NCBI GenBank assembly: GCA_003313425.1
Contig: NHZP01000031.1
Location: forward strand, 1 to 64,000
Source of the DNA: Pseudopyrenochaeta lycopersici
Lineage: Eukaryota > Ascomycota > Dothideomycetes > Pleosporales > Pseudopyrenochaetaceae
Direction of reading: 5' to 3'
DNA length: 64,000 nucleotides
Made by a program: the position numbers and the translations under genes
The notes under the pieces: generated by a model
What the model was told of the DNA's origin: nothing
The model's database searches: none
The model's input: only the letters and a program-made list of their open reading frames with translations
Shown here: positions 1-12,650 of the stretch, piece by piece
How the letters are laid out: each line of letters begins with the position of its first letter
Position numbering within the stretch: the stretch's first letter is position 1

Positions 1-159
1 CTAATTCTTTTTTACGTGAGTAGTAAGAAGGGTATTTAGCGCTTTCTCTTCTGCGTTATTAGCCTTAGCTTCTTACGCGTCTAACTAAGCTAATTCCTTA
101 TCTAAATAAGAAAAGTTTAGAACTAGTATATCTACTAGCTTACATAATAACACCCTATT

Positions 160-735
160 TTAATTATAATTTCTACACTTTTTTTTTTAATAACGGACAT
201 CCTACACTCTAACTTCTTTTTAAATAATATTTATAAGAAATTATAGCGACCTAACTAATAGCGTTTATATAATCTCTAATAGAATAATAATAGGCAGTAC
301 TATAAGAAGCTATAGGTTAGTTATAAGGGCATAAGGACTAAAGGGGAGGATAGTGTTACGAACAGGAAGTAGGAAGGCGGCAGTTATAAGGATAAGGGAG
401 GAAGGCACAGACGACTAGCGTAGAGACTAAGCCTCTGAACTAACTAATAATACTAGGATTATATAATCCTAGAAAACCTATGCTAAGACAGGCTATGTCC
501 TATAAGACAGAGATAAACCTAGAAATCCTAGAGGGGGCCTTATAGGAATCCTATAAGATAATTATGTATATAGACTCGCATAATATAGCTCTATAGCATA
601 TTGTAATTAACTTAAGATAATCTATAAGTATACTACTATTATATACTTCTACCTTTAACCTAGCCTGCATATCTACAGAATACTCTAAAGATACTAACTA
701 GTTAACACTAGTTGCTTGATATTGTAACCACTTGA
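160..735. repeat. Degenerate repeat A, left copy
   Basis: This stretch aligns over its whole length with 18126-18715. Shared words include ataagaagctataggttagt, aatctataagtatactacta and actagttaacactagtt. The differences are mainly transitions. The two copies flank the nested LTR elements in the same orientation. I do not recognise the family; it may be an older element disrupted by the retrotransposons. Confidence 0.7.
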
Positions 736-748
736 TTAGATCTTTAAC

Positions 749-1034
749 AGCAGCTCTGCCTGTGCAGTCTGCTAGAAACGAAGGTAAGTATGGAGCCTAA
801 TTAAAAGTAATAAACAAAATGGTCTGAAATCTCATTGAATTGACGTAGCTAATGCACTAGCTACTTTGCAAAATCTTAGTTTTGAAGTGAATTATCGTGG
901 TGTGTGGTGCATGGTGCATAAGGTTTGGTGCATGATGTTGAGATCTCTCGCATCTCTAAGTCTTATCACCAAATTTCACTGACAAAGGAAACCTATCACC
1001 ACCTGATTGCCCAGGTACCCTGTGCAACGGCACA
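749..1034 (-). repeat. Truncated LTR of the Gypsy family
   Basis: Matches the inner part and the gcaacggcaca end of the 373-bp LTRs at 1597-1969 and 13913-14285, but lacks roughly the first 94 bp. It starts at the word gcagctctgcc right after repeat A. It is probably what is left of the outer element's LTR, since it is followed directly by repeat B, the same unit that lies near the 5' end of the inner element. Confidence 0.7.
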
Positions 1035-1596
1035 ATATATATAAATCTTCTTAATATTAAAACTCTCCAGCTTATCTAAAATTAGTCCTTTATATATATA
1101 GATAAAGATTATATCCTAGTCTTCTCTTTAGAAGGCCTCTAGTAAAAAAGAAGCTAGCCTCTATCTTATATAGCTAACCTATCTTAATATAAGTATTACT
1201 ATACGCTGTAAAGTTAGTTAAATACTTAGATAGTCTTAAGAACTTACTTAAGGTCTTAGAAATATAGGTCTCTAAAAACGCTCGCGTTCTTATGCGTTAA
1301 GCTATATCTTAATTATACTAATACTCTTTTATTACTTTTTAAAGCTTCTTTTAGTCTAGTACCCTATATAGCCTTATTTTTTTAATAAAGCTTCTATATA
1401 TAGTATTATAGAAATCTAGAAAGATTCTTATCTTTTAATAGTTATTATAGCTACTATTATCTACTTAGTAATTAAAGTTATCTAAGAACTTAGTAACGTC
1501 TTTTCCTATAAATAGAAAGTCTTTCTTTACTAGCCTTATAGGTATAAGTACTTTGCTAGTATCTATAGTATATTTTTTAATAACCTTAATAGCTAG
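1035..1596 (-). repeat. Repeat B (5' internal region of the Gypsy family), interrupted copy
   Basis: Aligns with 12685-13232 over about 560 bp (shared words such as aaatcttcttaatattaaaa and aataaccttaatagct). In the other copy this unit continues directly into unit C. Here it stops at CTAG, exactly where the inner retrotransposon begins, so it is the left half of an insertion target. The right half resumes at 14286. Confidence 0.7.
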
Positions 1597-1969
1597 TGTG
1601 GAGTTAACAAGGTGGTTCGGCACAATCCCGCAGTTCTGGTGTTGTGAATGAGAGGTAACGATGGAATCCAAACGTGCGTGAATAACAGGAGCAGCTCTGC
1701 CTGTGCAGTCTGCCAGAAACGAAGGTAAGTATGGAGCCTGATTAAAAGTAATAAACAAAATGGTCTGAAATCTCATGAATTAACGTAGCTAATGCACTAG
1801 CTACTTTACAAAATCTCAGTTTTTGAAGTGAATTCTCGTGGAGTGTGGTGCATGAGGTTTTGGTGCATGACGTTGAGATCTCTCGCATCTCCAAGTCTTA
1901 TCATCAAATCTCGCTAACAAAGGAAACCTATTATCACCTGATTGCCCAGGTACCCTGTGCAACGGCACA
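1597..1969 (-). repeat. 3' LTR of the inner Gypsy element (373 bp)
   Basis: Starts TGTGGAGTTAAC and ends CGGCACA on the plus strand. It is near-identical to 13913-14285 and is the less mutated copy: most differences are C or G here against T or A there. It is followed on its right (its upstream side on the minus strand) by a G-rich polypurine tract. Confidence 0.85.
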
Positions 1970-1981
1970 AACCTCCCCTAC
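1970..1981 (-). other. Polypurine tract next to the 3' LTR
   Basis: Minus-strand reading is AGTAGGGGAGGT, directly abutting the LTR. This is where plus-strand DNA priming would be expected and it independently fixes the element's orientation as minus. The other LTR copies in the window (ends at 1034, 14285, 18125) lack a purine run at this place. Confidence 0.6.
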
Positions 1982-2077
1982 TTCGAGCTCAGTCCCATTA
2001 AGCTCACAACTCCTACTTATTATTCCTTCTCCTCGCAAGTAGAACTACCAGCAGGAGGAGAAGAGAACTGGGAAAAG

Positions 2078-2109
2078 GAAAGAAAGAAAGAAAGAAAGAA
2101 AGAAAGAAA
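2078..2109 (+). repeat. (GAAA)n microsatellite
   Basis: About seven tandem GAAA units inside the 3' part of the Gypsy element, in a short stretch (about 1970-2200) that is markedly less AT-rich than its surroundings. Confidence 0.85.
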
Positions 2110-2299
2110 TTGTTACCCCACGAACAAAGGGAAGGCAGCATAGGCTGCATTTCTGCAGGAGGAGCAGTCCTCGTAATTATGCAGGTTCCTTCATGAACTC
2201 CCGCACTTTATCGTTAAATCTCCTAAAGACAGTAGGAAAAACAAAAGAAAATGCGCCTTAACCTTACTATTAAAGACGCTAGCAAGTATACTATCATCC

Positions 2300-5200
2300 T
2301 AGTATCCCTTAAACAACCTAGAGGCACTTAGCTAATTAGAGTCTGTTAAGCCTTACTTCTTCTTCTTAATCTCCTTAATCCTCTTGCTATAATAAGGAGT
2401 CTGCGACGGTGCATGTAGATTTAACGCGCTTATGTTAGGTTGCGCTTACCTAGGACAAGAAGGCGCAGGAGGAAGTCCTATAGGTAACTAACTAGGCGAA
2501 TACTAACCTAGCGCCTGTTACTGCGATAACAACCTTTATAAACTAGCATAAGTTAAAGTCTGTAGAGACTTAGTTACGCTTTAGATAGACAGGCGCCTTA
2601 GTTTCTCCTTCCTGTCCAGTATCCTAGTAGCCTTACTATTAGGATTATTAGAAAGCTCCTTAAGAACCTTGTCTAGGGCAGTGCGTTATTCAACCTACCT
2701 ATTGTACTTCTACTACTTAGCTTCCTAAGCTAGATTTATACCTTTATTTAAGAAGAATAACCTATTAGGTACGCTAATATCTTTATCTTCCCTAAAAGTA
2801 AGCTTCTTATAATACTAGCAGACAACCTAATACTCTTTAATTATCTTTACTATAGCCTTCCTAGTATCTTTAATAAATTAATAGATTAAACTAGGGTTAG
2901 GCTAATCTGTAAACAAGTTAGTTAGTTCCTCTAAAACTAGCAGAGAATCCTATCTTAGCTAACAGTTTATAGCCTTAGTAATGTTTAATAAGTATACTAG
3001 TGTAATATCTCTAGAAAAGGCCTACTTGACGCCGCTATAGTAATTTGAGTGTCTAGACGGTAACTTTAGCGCGGCAGTTAAGCTTTAAAAGGTAGCAGCG
3101 AGCTCTTAATAGGAGCCTATCTTAGGAATCTCTATCGTAGTCATGTCCTCTTCTACATTAATAAACTAAGGTAAGATAGTTCGTTGTTGCTTAGTTGCAG
3201 GCCTAGTAGATCTATAAGGCAGCCTAGGATTAGAGATGCGGACGTGACTAGCCTTATAAGGCTAACTAAACTATTTAACGTTAGGGAATTTCGCACTGCA
3301 ACTCTCTAGCCAGTCCCTCTTATTATCCTATCTCTTAATATAACTAGTAGAGTTCTTAAGTCCTAAGTTTTCTTGCTAGTTCTAGTACTTGTAGATAATA
3401 TTATAAAAGCCACGTAGTATCTGCGTACAGTTATCTTTATCTTTATTATTAAAAGAGACGCTTTCTTAGATAATATCTACGCCTCTGCCTAAGTATACAG
3501 CCTTAGAGATGTTTAAGTTAACGTAATAGAAGTAAGTCCTATCCCTAGGCTTAGTGTATTTCGTGTAGTAAGGGTAGGAAATTAGGTTAGGCTCTTTTCG
3601 TAAGACTGCGTACAGCAGCTAGTATTTAACGTTACCTCGCACAAGCTGCTGTATTAATAAATAATACATTACCTAACACTAGCTAAGGTTACTTTTGCTA
3701 TTAATTAGCCGCGTGTAGTAGAGGTACATGTTAAAACTTTGATTAAGGATTAAGACTAGCTTAGGATCCTTAAAAATCCAGCTGAAGGCGTCGTAGGTAA
3801 TACTGCTGTATTCCTTAAATACTTTAATATATACTCCTTAATTAAGAGCCTTAGTAACTTCGTCCTAGTTAATTTAGACTTAAACTTTTGCTGGGGCAAT
3901 AATAATAGCTCTTTAGGTCTTGATGCGTATAGTCTCTTTAAAACAGGGCTAAGAACAGAACTTAAGTTACTAGGTCTGATTGAAGCTAACCCTATTAATC
4001 CTAACAATAGTATAGTATCTTAAGCAGCTAAACTGTGTTTAAAATGCTAAGGCTTCAAGTAAGCAGGCCTATCTTGCTAGCTACGTAATAGTAATGTTGC
4101 CAGCATACCCTGCGATAGTCAAATACCTAACTACCCTGCCTATCCTTAAGAGTGCTGAAATTTACACACTCTTAATACTAGGTATTAATCAGCTAGACGC
4201 GCTTACTATTATTTAACTTCCTAGACGTAAGTAACGCGGTTATCTTAACTAGAGCAGACTGTTTATTTATATAGTTGATCCCTTGCGCGATTTCACTACG
4301 ATGCTGGTTTTAAGCGAGATGTCTTCTTTAATTAAGTCTTGAACGTTAATACTGTTATTAAGTGTTGCTAGCAGCATTTCTAACTCTTCGCGTAACTGCC
4401 TTACTAACTCTAAGTCTCTTACGCAAATCTTATCTAGAGCGAGAGGCTGCGTAGAAGGAAATCTCTAACGCTGCCTAAGACGGAATTTCTCTTAAAGGGC
4501 CTCTACTGCCTTAACTTATTATTAAGTGCGCCTGTTTCTTCTTAAACGTCGTTCTTCTAGCTAGATTTCTTAAATGCTTTTAGCTGTAATAGACAGCCTG
4601 TCTGTTTGAGGCTCGCCTAGCTTCTCTAGCTTATTCTAGATATCGCTTCTAAATTCTTTGCTTATGCGTTAATAACTAAGACTAGAAGGCTTAATAACTT
4701 GCGTACGCCCTCTAATATTTAATAAAGTAGCTAGGCTTTAGCTTCTAGCACGTTTAGAGGCAGTTATCGCTAAGGCTGTCGTCTAGACGCCAGCCTTAGT
4801 CGCAGAATTATTCTTGCTATTACTAGCAGCAGGAAGAAGCAACTTAGTCTGCTTATAATACCTAAAATAATTCTCCCGCAGCTACTTAGGTAGAATAGGC
4901 ACATTTAGAGGAAGCTTCGTCCCTGCATGTAATTACTTTCTATACTATTTAATTGCCTCTGTCTAGAACATCCAGTCAAGGTACCCTTATCTAGAGCGCG
5001 TGTCTATATTATCAGCTATAATCTTAGAGGCAGGCATCTTATGCTTATTAATAATACCGCGCAACTTAGCGTTACTATCCTTATAATACTTCTTTATCTA
5101 AGCAGGTATATTAGCTATCTACTAACATACTTCTTCCTAGTTAGTAATGTTAATAAATCCATCCTACCTCCTCCTCGCAGATTATTATTAATAGTAAAGA

Positions 5201-5300
5201 GCTATGTTAAGGAAGGGAGCGAGGTTGTCCAGTAAGGTCCTGCGCAGTAACTATTAGACTACCGTCACGCTAGAGTGCGAGTACACTACCTAAACAGAAT
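2300..5300 (-). pseudogene. Decayed long ORF between integrase and 3' LTR
   Basis: Minus-strand translation gives long protein-like runs broken by TAA/TAG codons, for example around 2900-3760 (containing ISYPYYTKYTKP and ISKAVYLGRG) and 4300-4440 (leucine/charge-rich, helix-like, containing LELVRQLREELE). The track between YTKYTKPRDR and LGRG reads YYVNLN. RIP turns CAC into TAC and GAC into AAC, so this could be a former HVD motif such as the metal ligand of 2-oxoglutarate/Fe(II) oxygenases; that step is inference. It lies inside the inner LTR element, downstream of integrase on the same strand, so it may be an accessory gene of the retrotransposon or an older element nested in it. I cannot name the family from sequence alone. 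Confidence 0.35.
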
Positions 5301-6278
5301 ATAGAATAAGAACCTGCCTTAGTACATGCTAATAGTGTTCGTCTAGATAGGCAAACGCGCTCTCTATCTCCTTTTTCCTCTTCTTCTTATAAGTATCTAT
5401 ATCCTTAAGTATAGGATATTACTACTTAAAAGCAGCGACGCCTCTATACTACAACATCAGGCTTAGTCTTTCTTTTAGAAATTCTCTAGTCGCGATAATA
5501 AGGGTTAAAGTCTTATTAAAGTAAGTTACTAAAGCCACTATCTAATTATCTACTATGCCCTTCTATTCAACAGGCGAGACTTACAGCAAGCTTCAAACCT
5601 AAGTGTCTACTATAATCCCTGCGTGCTAAGGGACTTTAACATTACTATAACACTTAAGCTTAGTTCTATAGTCTTTAATAGCTTCTTTACTAGTAAATCG
5701 CACGATCTCTATCAGCGCAGGCTTAATTATAGTCGTAGTTAGTTAAGGATTTAGGTTTAACAGTAGGGGTGGACGCTTCCCAGGCTGTTTAAGTGTCTAA
5801 GGCGGCTATAACATCGCTTAAAGTTTATACCTAACAGGCACTCGTGTGTCTACCTTAGAAAGTTTCAATAGATAGTAATAGGAAGCAAGAAAGAGAAACT
5901 CAGGCCCTATAAGATTAACTACAGGCTTAAGATTTAGAGGGGGTTCAAGCAGCAGAGGGTATCTTTCCCTCCCTAACTTTACTTAAAAGCCCTACTAAGG
6001 CTCGTTAACGTAGTAAAAGGTAAAGTTACTATTATTTTAACTCCTTCCTGTTACCTAATTAGCTAGCATAGTAAGTCCTCTTAAGAGTTAGCTACTTAGG
6101 AACGTTTCCTAAGCAGGTCTTATCTTACTGCTAAACGCAGCTATAAACTTACCTTCACACTTTAAAACATTAATTATCTTATCTTCTACCTCCTTTAATT
6201 AATTCTGCATCTTCGAATTATCGCTCCGTAGCCTCGTAGTTGCGTTGCAGCTATTAGCGCAGATATCAAGTTATCCAG

Positions 6279-6333
6279 CTAATCAGATTTCAGCAGGTCT
6301 CGCTAAGCTCACCTGGCGATTACTAATTAGCCA
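6279..6333. repeat. Hairpin repeat, copy 1
   Basis: A stretch of about 54 bp shared with 11045-11098: AATCAG, then CAGGTC, a short loop, CACCTG and CTAATT. Arms pair imperfectly here because of two substitutions. The two copies flank the pol region of the Gypsy element. Confidence 0.55.
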
Positions 6334-6839
6334 GATTCTTTAACACCCTAGTTTCTCCACTATTTTTAATCGCGCAGTAAGGAGATCAACCTCCTAGCGA
6401 CTCTAAATAATATTTCGTTCAATTTTAACTTATTTTTATGTGTCTAGGAGGTTACGCTGCGTGTGTATAATACTAAATATATAAAAATATGCGAAAATTT
6501 AACAAAGGAAATACAGCCCCTCCCCTACTTTAAGATAAAAGCCCGTCCCCTAAGCTTAAGTAAGCTTATCTTCTAAGTCAGAATTAATTTCTAAATTAGG
6601 TATTTAAACATATTATTATCTCTTAGTCTCTGTTAAAGATCTTAGTATAATAATAGGATAGCTGCGTGCAGTTAGCTATATCATATCTTTAGATAAATCT
6701 AAGTTTATAGGAAGATTATTCTCTATCTCTTATAACTAAATCGCGTCTTAGTTAGGATTTTTAATAACTATAAACTTATTATCTTAAGAGTTATTAGATT
6801 AAGCAGGCGGTAGTAAAAAGTTAGCTTCAGCATCCTACA

Positions 6840-9620
6840 ACAAAGGATCCTATAGCTTTGCACGACCTTAATACTCCTAAGCGACCTCGCTTTCATCTTA
6901 AGGTACCCACAGCTTAAGTCTCTATCCTAGGGTAGTATTTCTAAATCGCGTGCCGTTAAAGTCTATAAGTTAATAGTTACTTTTATCCTAATTAGCATAA
7001 AAGACTTTATATAGTCCCAGCCATCTGCTTGTAAGCTTCTTATCTCTTAACATATTAATGTCTCTAGCTAAGTCCTACATTAGTACGAAGTTATCTTCTT
7101 TAATTTCCTCTTAATAAATCTCTCTGTAAATATTCTAATATTCTTTCTTTTCGCGTCGCAGGCGCTTAGTTCTTAACACTGCGTCCTTAAGAAATTAATC
7201 TCTTAAATCTAGCTGCATAGCTCGCACCGCTAATAACTAGCCTCTTAATATTACTTATCTAAATAGCAATATCTGCTATATTAGAAGAGCAAGCTTAATC
7301 AGAAGTACTAGATTCTGACTAGTAACTAACTAATAAGGAGAATATCTAGTCTAACTCTAAGTAGAAATTCTGTCTGCTTATAATACTGTTAGAAGATTAT
7401 TAACCTAAGGTCTAGGAAGCTTTGCTAGTGCGTTGCATATTAGCTTATAACTACCCTTAATTTTTCCTATAGCCTAAAGGTTATATACTAATACCTAGAT
7501 CCTCCTAATACAATAAATCTTAGTAAGGGCTTTAACTACCTTTCTAAAATTAGGTCCGCTGTCTATAGTAAGTGTCCTTATTATACTCTAGCAACATAAG
7601 ATTTCCTTATATAAAAACTTAGCGACAGTAGATAACTTATTGTTAGCTATTGCTCGTGCCTCTAGCTATCTACTAAGGTATTCTCGTATAATCACAATAA
7701 ATTTCTTTCCTTAATAATGCAGCATGTAAATAACGTCTATAGTAACTCGTTCCCATAATACGTAATAGTAGGTATTTGTTAGCATCTCTTGCTTGCGACT
7801 TAATAATCTCCGCTAGCACTGTTCACATAATACAATCGTACGTTACACCTCCTTATGCATCCTTTCCTACTAGTATCGTTAAGCAAGCATTAAATAAACG
7901 CTGTTCACTCTTCTGTAACTAATCTGTTAATATACTTCCTATATAGCTACAGTCTTTAAATTAGGATTATCTATAACTTAATAAATAGCTATATTCCTTA
8001 TAGACTTTTAGAACAGATAGCCTTCTCGCACAAAGAAATTCATCGCCCTCTTTTTCTACGCTTAAAGTTATACCCTCGTAAGGCCTTTAGGCTTCTTAAA
8101 TCTTATTAAGAACTAAGTAATTACTTCTAACTTATCTAAGTATTACTTATTTAGTATCCTACTCGTCTTAGCAGGCGAGGCAAACTTAAGGTTAGCGACT
8201 AGGTTTTTAATAAAATCTTCGAGGTCGTCTTTAGTCTTGTCTAGCTATTCCTATCCTTCTAGCTTTAGATATTATAATAACGCATTAGGAACAATATTCT
8301 TCTTTCTAGGAATATACTTAATATTAAAGTCCTAGGTAAGGATAGCTGCAAGCTACCTATTTTAGACTAACCCAGGAACGTTAAGCAATAATCTATTAAG
8401 TTAATAAATAAGCGTCTAAGCGTCCGTTTTAATAGTAAAATGTTATCCATATAGCTAGGTTCTAAATTTCTTTAGCGCCCATAATACTGCCTTATACTTA
8501 AGCTTTATTAAGTGCTAGAGACTCTTAGCTTTTAACTATATTATACTTTCAAATTAACACAGATATCTTTTTCTGTCTGCTCTAATCTGTTCAAGAGACA
8601 CGCCTGCGCCTTCCTTACTTACGTCTACTACTACAAAAAGCATACCTCTATTCTTATAATTAGGACTCGCTAACGCTAGAGCTAAAGTAATATATTACTT
8701 TAAGGTACGCATAGCCTCTTATTAAGCCCCCTGCCATATCTATTTAACGCTAGTCCTTATTAACTAGAACAGGGGCTTCGCGCGAATAGTAAAGCTAGGC
8801 ACCCATATCCTGTAGTAGACACAGATACCTACAAACGCCCTTACTTCTTTCACGTTTCTGTATTCTAGCTAATCCAGAATCTTAGCTACTTTCTGTTAAT
8901 CTAGATATCTTCCTTGCGCAGTAACCTTATATCTAACTACTTCTAATCTAGAGACTCCCTAATAACACTTCTTACCTAAAATTATAGCTCTAGCTCTTTC
9001 TACGTCAGCTAGAGCCCTGTCTAGCTGCTAAATATGTTCTAACACATATCTTCTTACTCCAGGAAATGCTTCTTCTCCTCCATAGTTAGTTTTAGGACCG
9101 CTAGCAGTAATATTATCTATAAAAGGAATAGTATATAGCTAATAATCCTTTATAATCTTTATAACTACTCGCTAAAAGACTGCAACTAAGTTAGTTGCGC
9201 CTTAAACCATCGTACAGTATCAAAGCAAACTAACTAGCGTATAAAAGGTAGTTATGTCTCTGCTGTCTAGATAAAGTGTAATCTAGTTATATCCTAAGAA
9301 TAGATCTATAAGAGACAGAATACGACATCTACTAAAACGCTTAGAGAATTCATCTGCTGTTAGAGGCAGATTAGCATCCCTAAGAGACACTGCGTTCATC
9401 TTAATTAACCTAAGTATTATCTAATAACTCTTATCCTTCTTTTTAACCAGAAACTATAAGTTTCTATACTAACTAGCGCATCTTTCCAGTACCCCTCTAT
9501 TAAGTCTGTTATTAAACATTATAACTACCTCTTCCTTAACAGCTCGCGCTATTAGGAACAATTTTTCTTACTAAGCTTTATATTTAATAGTCCGTATCTT
9601 ATATAGAGGATATATATCCT
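6840..9620 (-). pseudogene. Gypsy pol remnant: reverse transcriptase, RNase H, integrase
   Basis: Minus-strand translation, ignoring RIP-type stops, gives the family's landmarks in order. RT (about 9600-9000): NRGVLERC, YRNL followed by FLVKKKDKSY, INAV-like NAVSLRDANLPLTADEFS, GATNLVAVF, PFIDNI at the place of the catalytic F/Y-x-DD box, then GPKTNYGG and RRYVLEHI. RNase H (about 8590-8330): LKYKAVLWALKKFR and HFTIKTDA. Integrase (about 7960-7030): RTLTIDSGPNF, then TRYSPYQLV, ending with a GPY/F-like module (RWLGLYKVFY, IDFNGTRFRN, LKLWVP) near 6850. Many Gln/Trp/Arg codons are now stops and DD has become DN. The protein is dead. Chromodomain not seen. Confidence 0.85.
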
Positions 9621-11044
9621 TAATAATTTGTCCTGTCTTAGAGAAAGTAAAAGCGATCGCGCCTTCTCTGTTCATCAACATTTCAATAAATAGCTAAACT
9701 TCTAATTTTATTAACTTAGATCTAAACTTTTATAAGGCTAGCCTTTCTAGTGTTAATCTTATGCCCCGTAGGAATACTATATATCTGTATTTAAAAAGGT
9801 AATTAAAAGGCCCTATATTAGGAGGTCTCAGACTTTTTCTTAAGAGTTACAGTTTAACAGCATGTCGCTTCCAATCCTCACGCCTAAACTCCTTAATATC
9901 TAATGCTGCAGGAATATCCACAGGTCGCACCTTATCAGCTACCCTCTTATACAGGGTATTAACCTAACTGCCTATATACTTCCTTCTCTTTTCCTATTAC
10001 GCCTAACGGTTAAGTTTACATATAACTAAAAAAGACTCTAATTCTCGCACAGCTAAAGGATCCTTAGAGGCTCCAACTCTATAGCTTATTACTTACTTTA
10101 CCTATTCTTTAAATTACTACTTATTATTAGTTATAAAAATAGGTAAAAATTCGCTAAATCTAACAGAAGCTTTCACAAACTCAGCCTCCTAAATATACTT
10201 AACCTAAGTATAAGATAAATAAGATTCTAAACTAAAATATCGCCCTAAGTATCTTCTACTTAAATCTAGACACTCCTCCCTAGAAAAGGTGTCTACTACA
10301 TGTTTTCCTTATCTTTAGGAGTTAGCACATAGTCTCTTAGATATAGCGGAGCAGGATTAGAGGCTATAAAGACGGCGTTTCTGTCTCTATTCTTAGAAAT
10401 AATCCTACACGTAATCCTTCTATATACGTTATACTAAATTAATAACCTTACTAAAGCGCACTAAGGTCCACCTAAAATCGCTAATCTTATTAGGTTTTAA
10501 ACAATCCTAAAGTAACTAATAACAGTCACCTCTCCTACTTTAACTAGGACACTCTACGCAGTTCCTATAAAAGGATCAGTGCTTCTATTCACAGTAACTA
10601 CTCTATCTTAATGCAAGCTACCTTACTTATAGTCTTTATATATAAGCTTTAATGCCTTAGCCGCACTATATCTTAAAAGGTTCATCTATGCGCTAGTGTT
10701 AATAAGACACTTTACTGTATACCTATTAAATAAGGCCTAGCAGGTTAGAAGGTTACACTGCACGTAGGCTATGCCTATCTTCTTTTAAATTATCGTAGCT
10801 TCTTATTTAGTAGGATTAACTAAAGCTTTATGCTAAGTATTATATATTCCCAGGGCTTTATGCCTAGTTTATGCATTAAAAGTCCTAAATTATATTAAGT
10901 TAAGCTCTAAATTTAGTCCTTTTTCAAGGCTAACCGTCTCTACTTAATTTAATTTAACCTTTTCTTTATTAGAAAAATACCTCTAAACATCCCCAATAAC
11001 ATAGGCGGACGCGGGGTTGTGTAGGGTAAGGCACTGCAGTGTTA

Positions 11045-11098
11045 GCTAATCAGGTTCTAACAGGTCTCGCTTAGCTGACCTGGCGATTACTGATTGGC
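11045..11098. repeat. Hairpin repeat, copy 2
   Basis: GCTAATCAG at 11045-11053 pairs with CTGATTGGC at 11090-11098 with one mismatch. Inside, CAGGTC (11061-11066) pairs perfectly with GACCTG (11077-11082) around a 10-nt loop. This is a better preserved copy of the 6279-6333 repeat. It lies on the other side of pol. Confidence 0.6.
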
Positions 11099-11199
11099 TG
11101 GCCGGCCTAATACTTAATTCTACAGCGTTTACGCTAGCTAACGACGCAGCAGGCTTATTAATTGCTTTTAATATATTTCTGACTTATTTTTAAAGCTGA

Positions 11200-12650
11200 T
11201 GTTGGCTTATAAGGTCCCTAAAAGTTATACTACGTACCTCCTAACGTAGTATAGTAGTAGCAATACGGTTTAGATGCGGGCCTAGTAAATGACGGAGCTC
11301 TGTGTTAGTAAGGCTGTTATTCTAGTTCTTCTTTTTCTTATTCTAACTAATAAATTTAGGCTTAGCTTTCAAATCCTGAAAGCTTCTATTGTTGTCTAGA
11401 GGCTGTATAATAGAGAATGGCTTATTATAGGCTTAGCTGGCGAATAGAATTAGCTCTACTTGTTCAAGCTCCTTAATATCTATTGGTTTGAATGTAGTGT
11501 TGCTCCTTATAGCAGGCATACGATAGTCCTTAACTGTAACTCGCTTTAGTTGCTTAGAATGAGGAGGTTTAGCAGGAGCTTACTTCTAAACTTTACTCTG
11601 CCTAACTTTCTTAAGAACTAGATCTTTCCTAACATTCTAACGCGTTTAAGAGCGTGTTACTGCATAAGTTAAGCCAGCATTTACTACTCTTTCCTTAAAA
11701 GCACTAAGAATAATATCCTAAGATATAACCTTATTAAGGGTAAAACACGCTTCAGTTAAGCCTCTTAGTAATATCCTAACGTTCTAAAAGTTTAGTAGGT
11801 TCTTAGCCGGGCTTATAGCTATCCTGCTATATCTATCTTCTGCAATTGTATTTGTATTAGGACTAACCACCTTCTGTTACTGCACAGCTAGTAGTCTAAG
11901 CTTTTAATATTAAGCAGGCCTTAAGTCTACTCTATTAAACTTCTCTAGACATACTGCTAATACTAGCTAATCTAAGACATCGTTAGTAACTCTGTAATAC
12001 TCCTAAATTTTCTATTTTAACTAATAGAGCTGTAACGTTTAGGGTACAGTTCCTTAGATTTGCCCTAACCTCTTATGTAAAGGACTAAAATAGTAAGTCT
12101 TATATCTAACTTCCCTGTTCTACTTAAAGCTAATCCAGCTAAGATACAAAAGCAGCTAATATAGCTTACATTCTCTAGTAATATAACTAGGGAGGTTGCA
12201 CATATTACAAGTGTTTCAATATTCACGTCCTTAGATAGTAATTACGCCTTACTAAGGATTCAAGTTACGAGGAGCTGTTATTATGTACGAGCTATTATTC
12301 CTTTCTAATAGTAACTGCTTAGCATTATCTCTTAAGACAACTCAGCTAATAAAGTACGCGTATGTAGCTAGGTTCCTTAGAATCTAACTAAGCTTAGGAT
12401 GAACCATTATCTCGTTAACCTCAGCTAGGCTAATCTTCTAGTTGCTAAGAGCTGAAATAAGGTCTTAAACCTCTAGATCTATACTAGGTAGAAGAGCAGG
12501 CCTAGCTTCCTCTTAAACTTTGCTTTTCTTATACTTATTAACTACGTCTTTTAGCTACTTAGCTATTAATATTTTCTTTTCTTAATTAAGGATCTAGTGT
12601 GCAAGCTTAGCCTCTCTTTCTACATAACCAGGGGATATCTATTTTATCCC
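11200..12650 (-). pseudogene. Possible gag remnant of the Gypsy element
   Basis: The minus strand between the leader units and pol gives protein-like fragments with RIP-type stops, such as EREAKLAH and ISLAEVNEIMVHPKLS around 12350-12620. The position fits gag, but I see no zinc knuckle and cannot recognise a family. The assignment rests on order alone. Confidence 0.3.

Noticed and set aside
1845..2042. 65-codon plus-strand frame with Ser/Pro/Leu tail
   Set aside because: Its first two thirds lie inside the 3' LTR and the same bases recur, mutated, in three other LTR copies. It is a chance frame in a repeat.
3756..4007. 83-codon minus-strand frame
   Set aside because: It is a surviving piece of the decayed accessory ORF, not a gene in its own right. 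No recognisable domain.
6279..11098. Idea that the two hairpin repeats are LTRs of a second, smaller Gypsy element
   Set aside because: Similarity is limited to about 54 bp with no TG...CA ends or target duplication. The true LTRs with PBS and polypurine tract lie further out.
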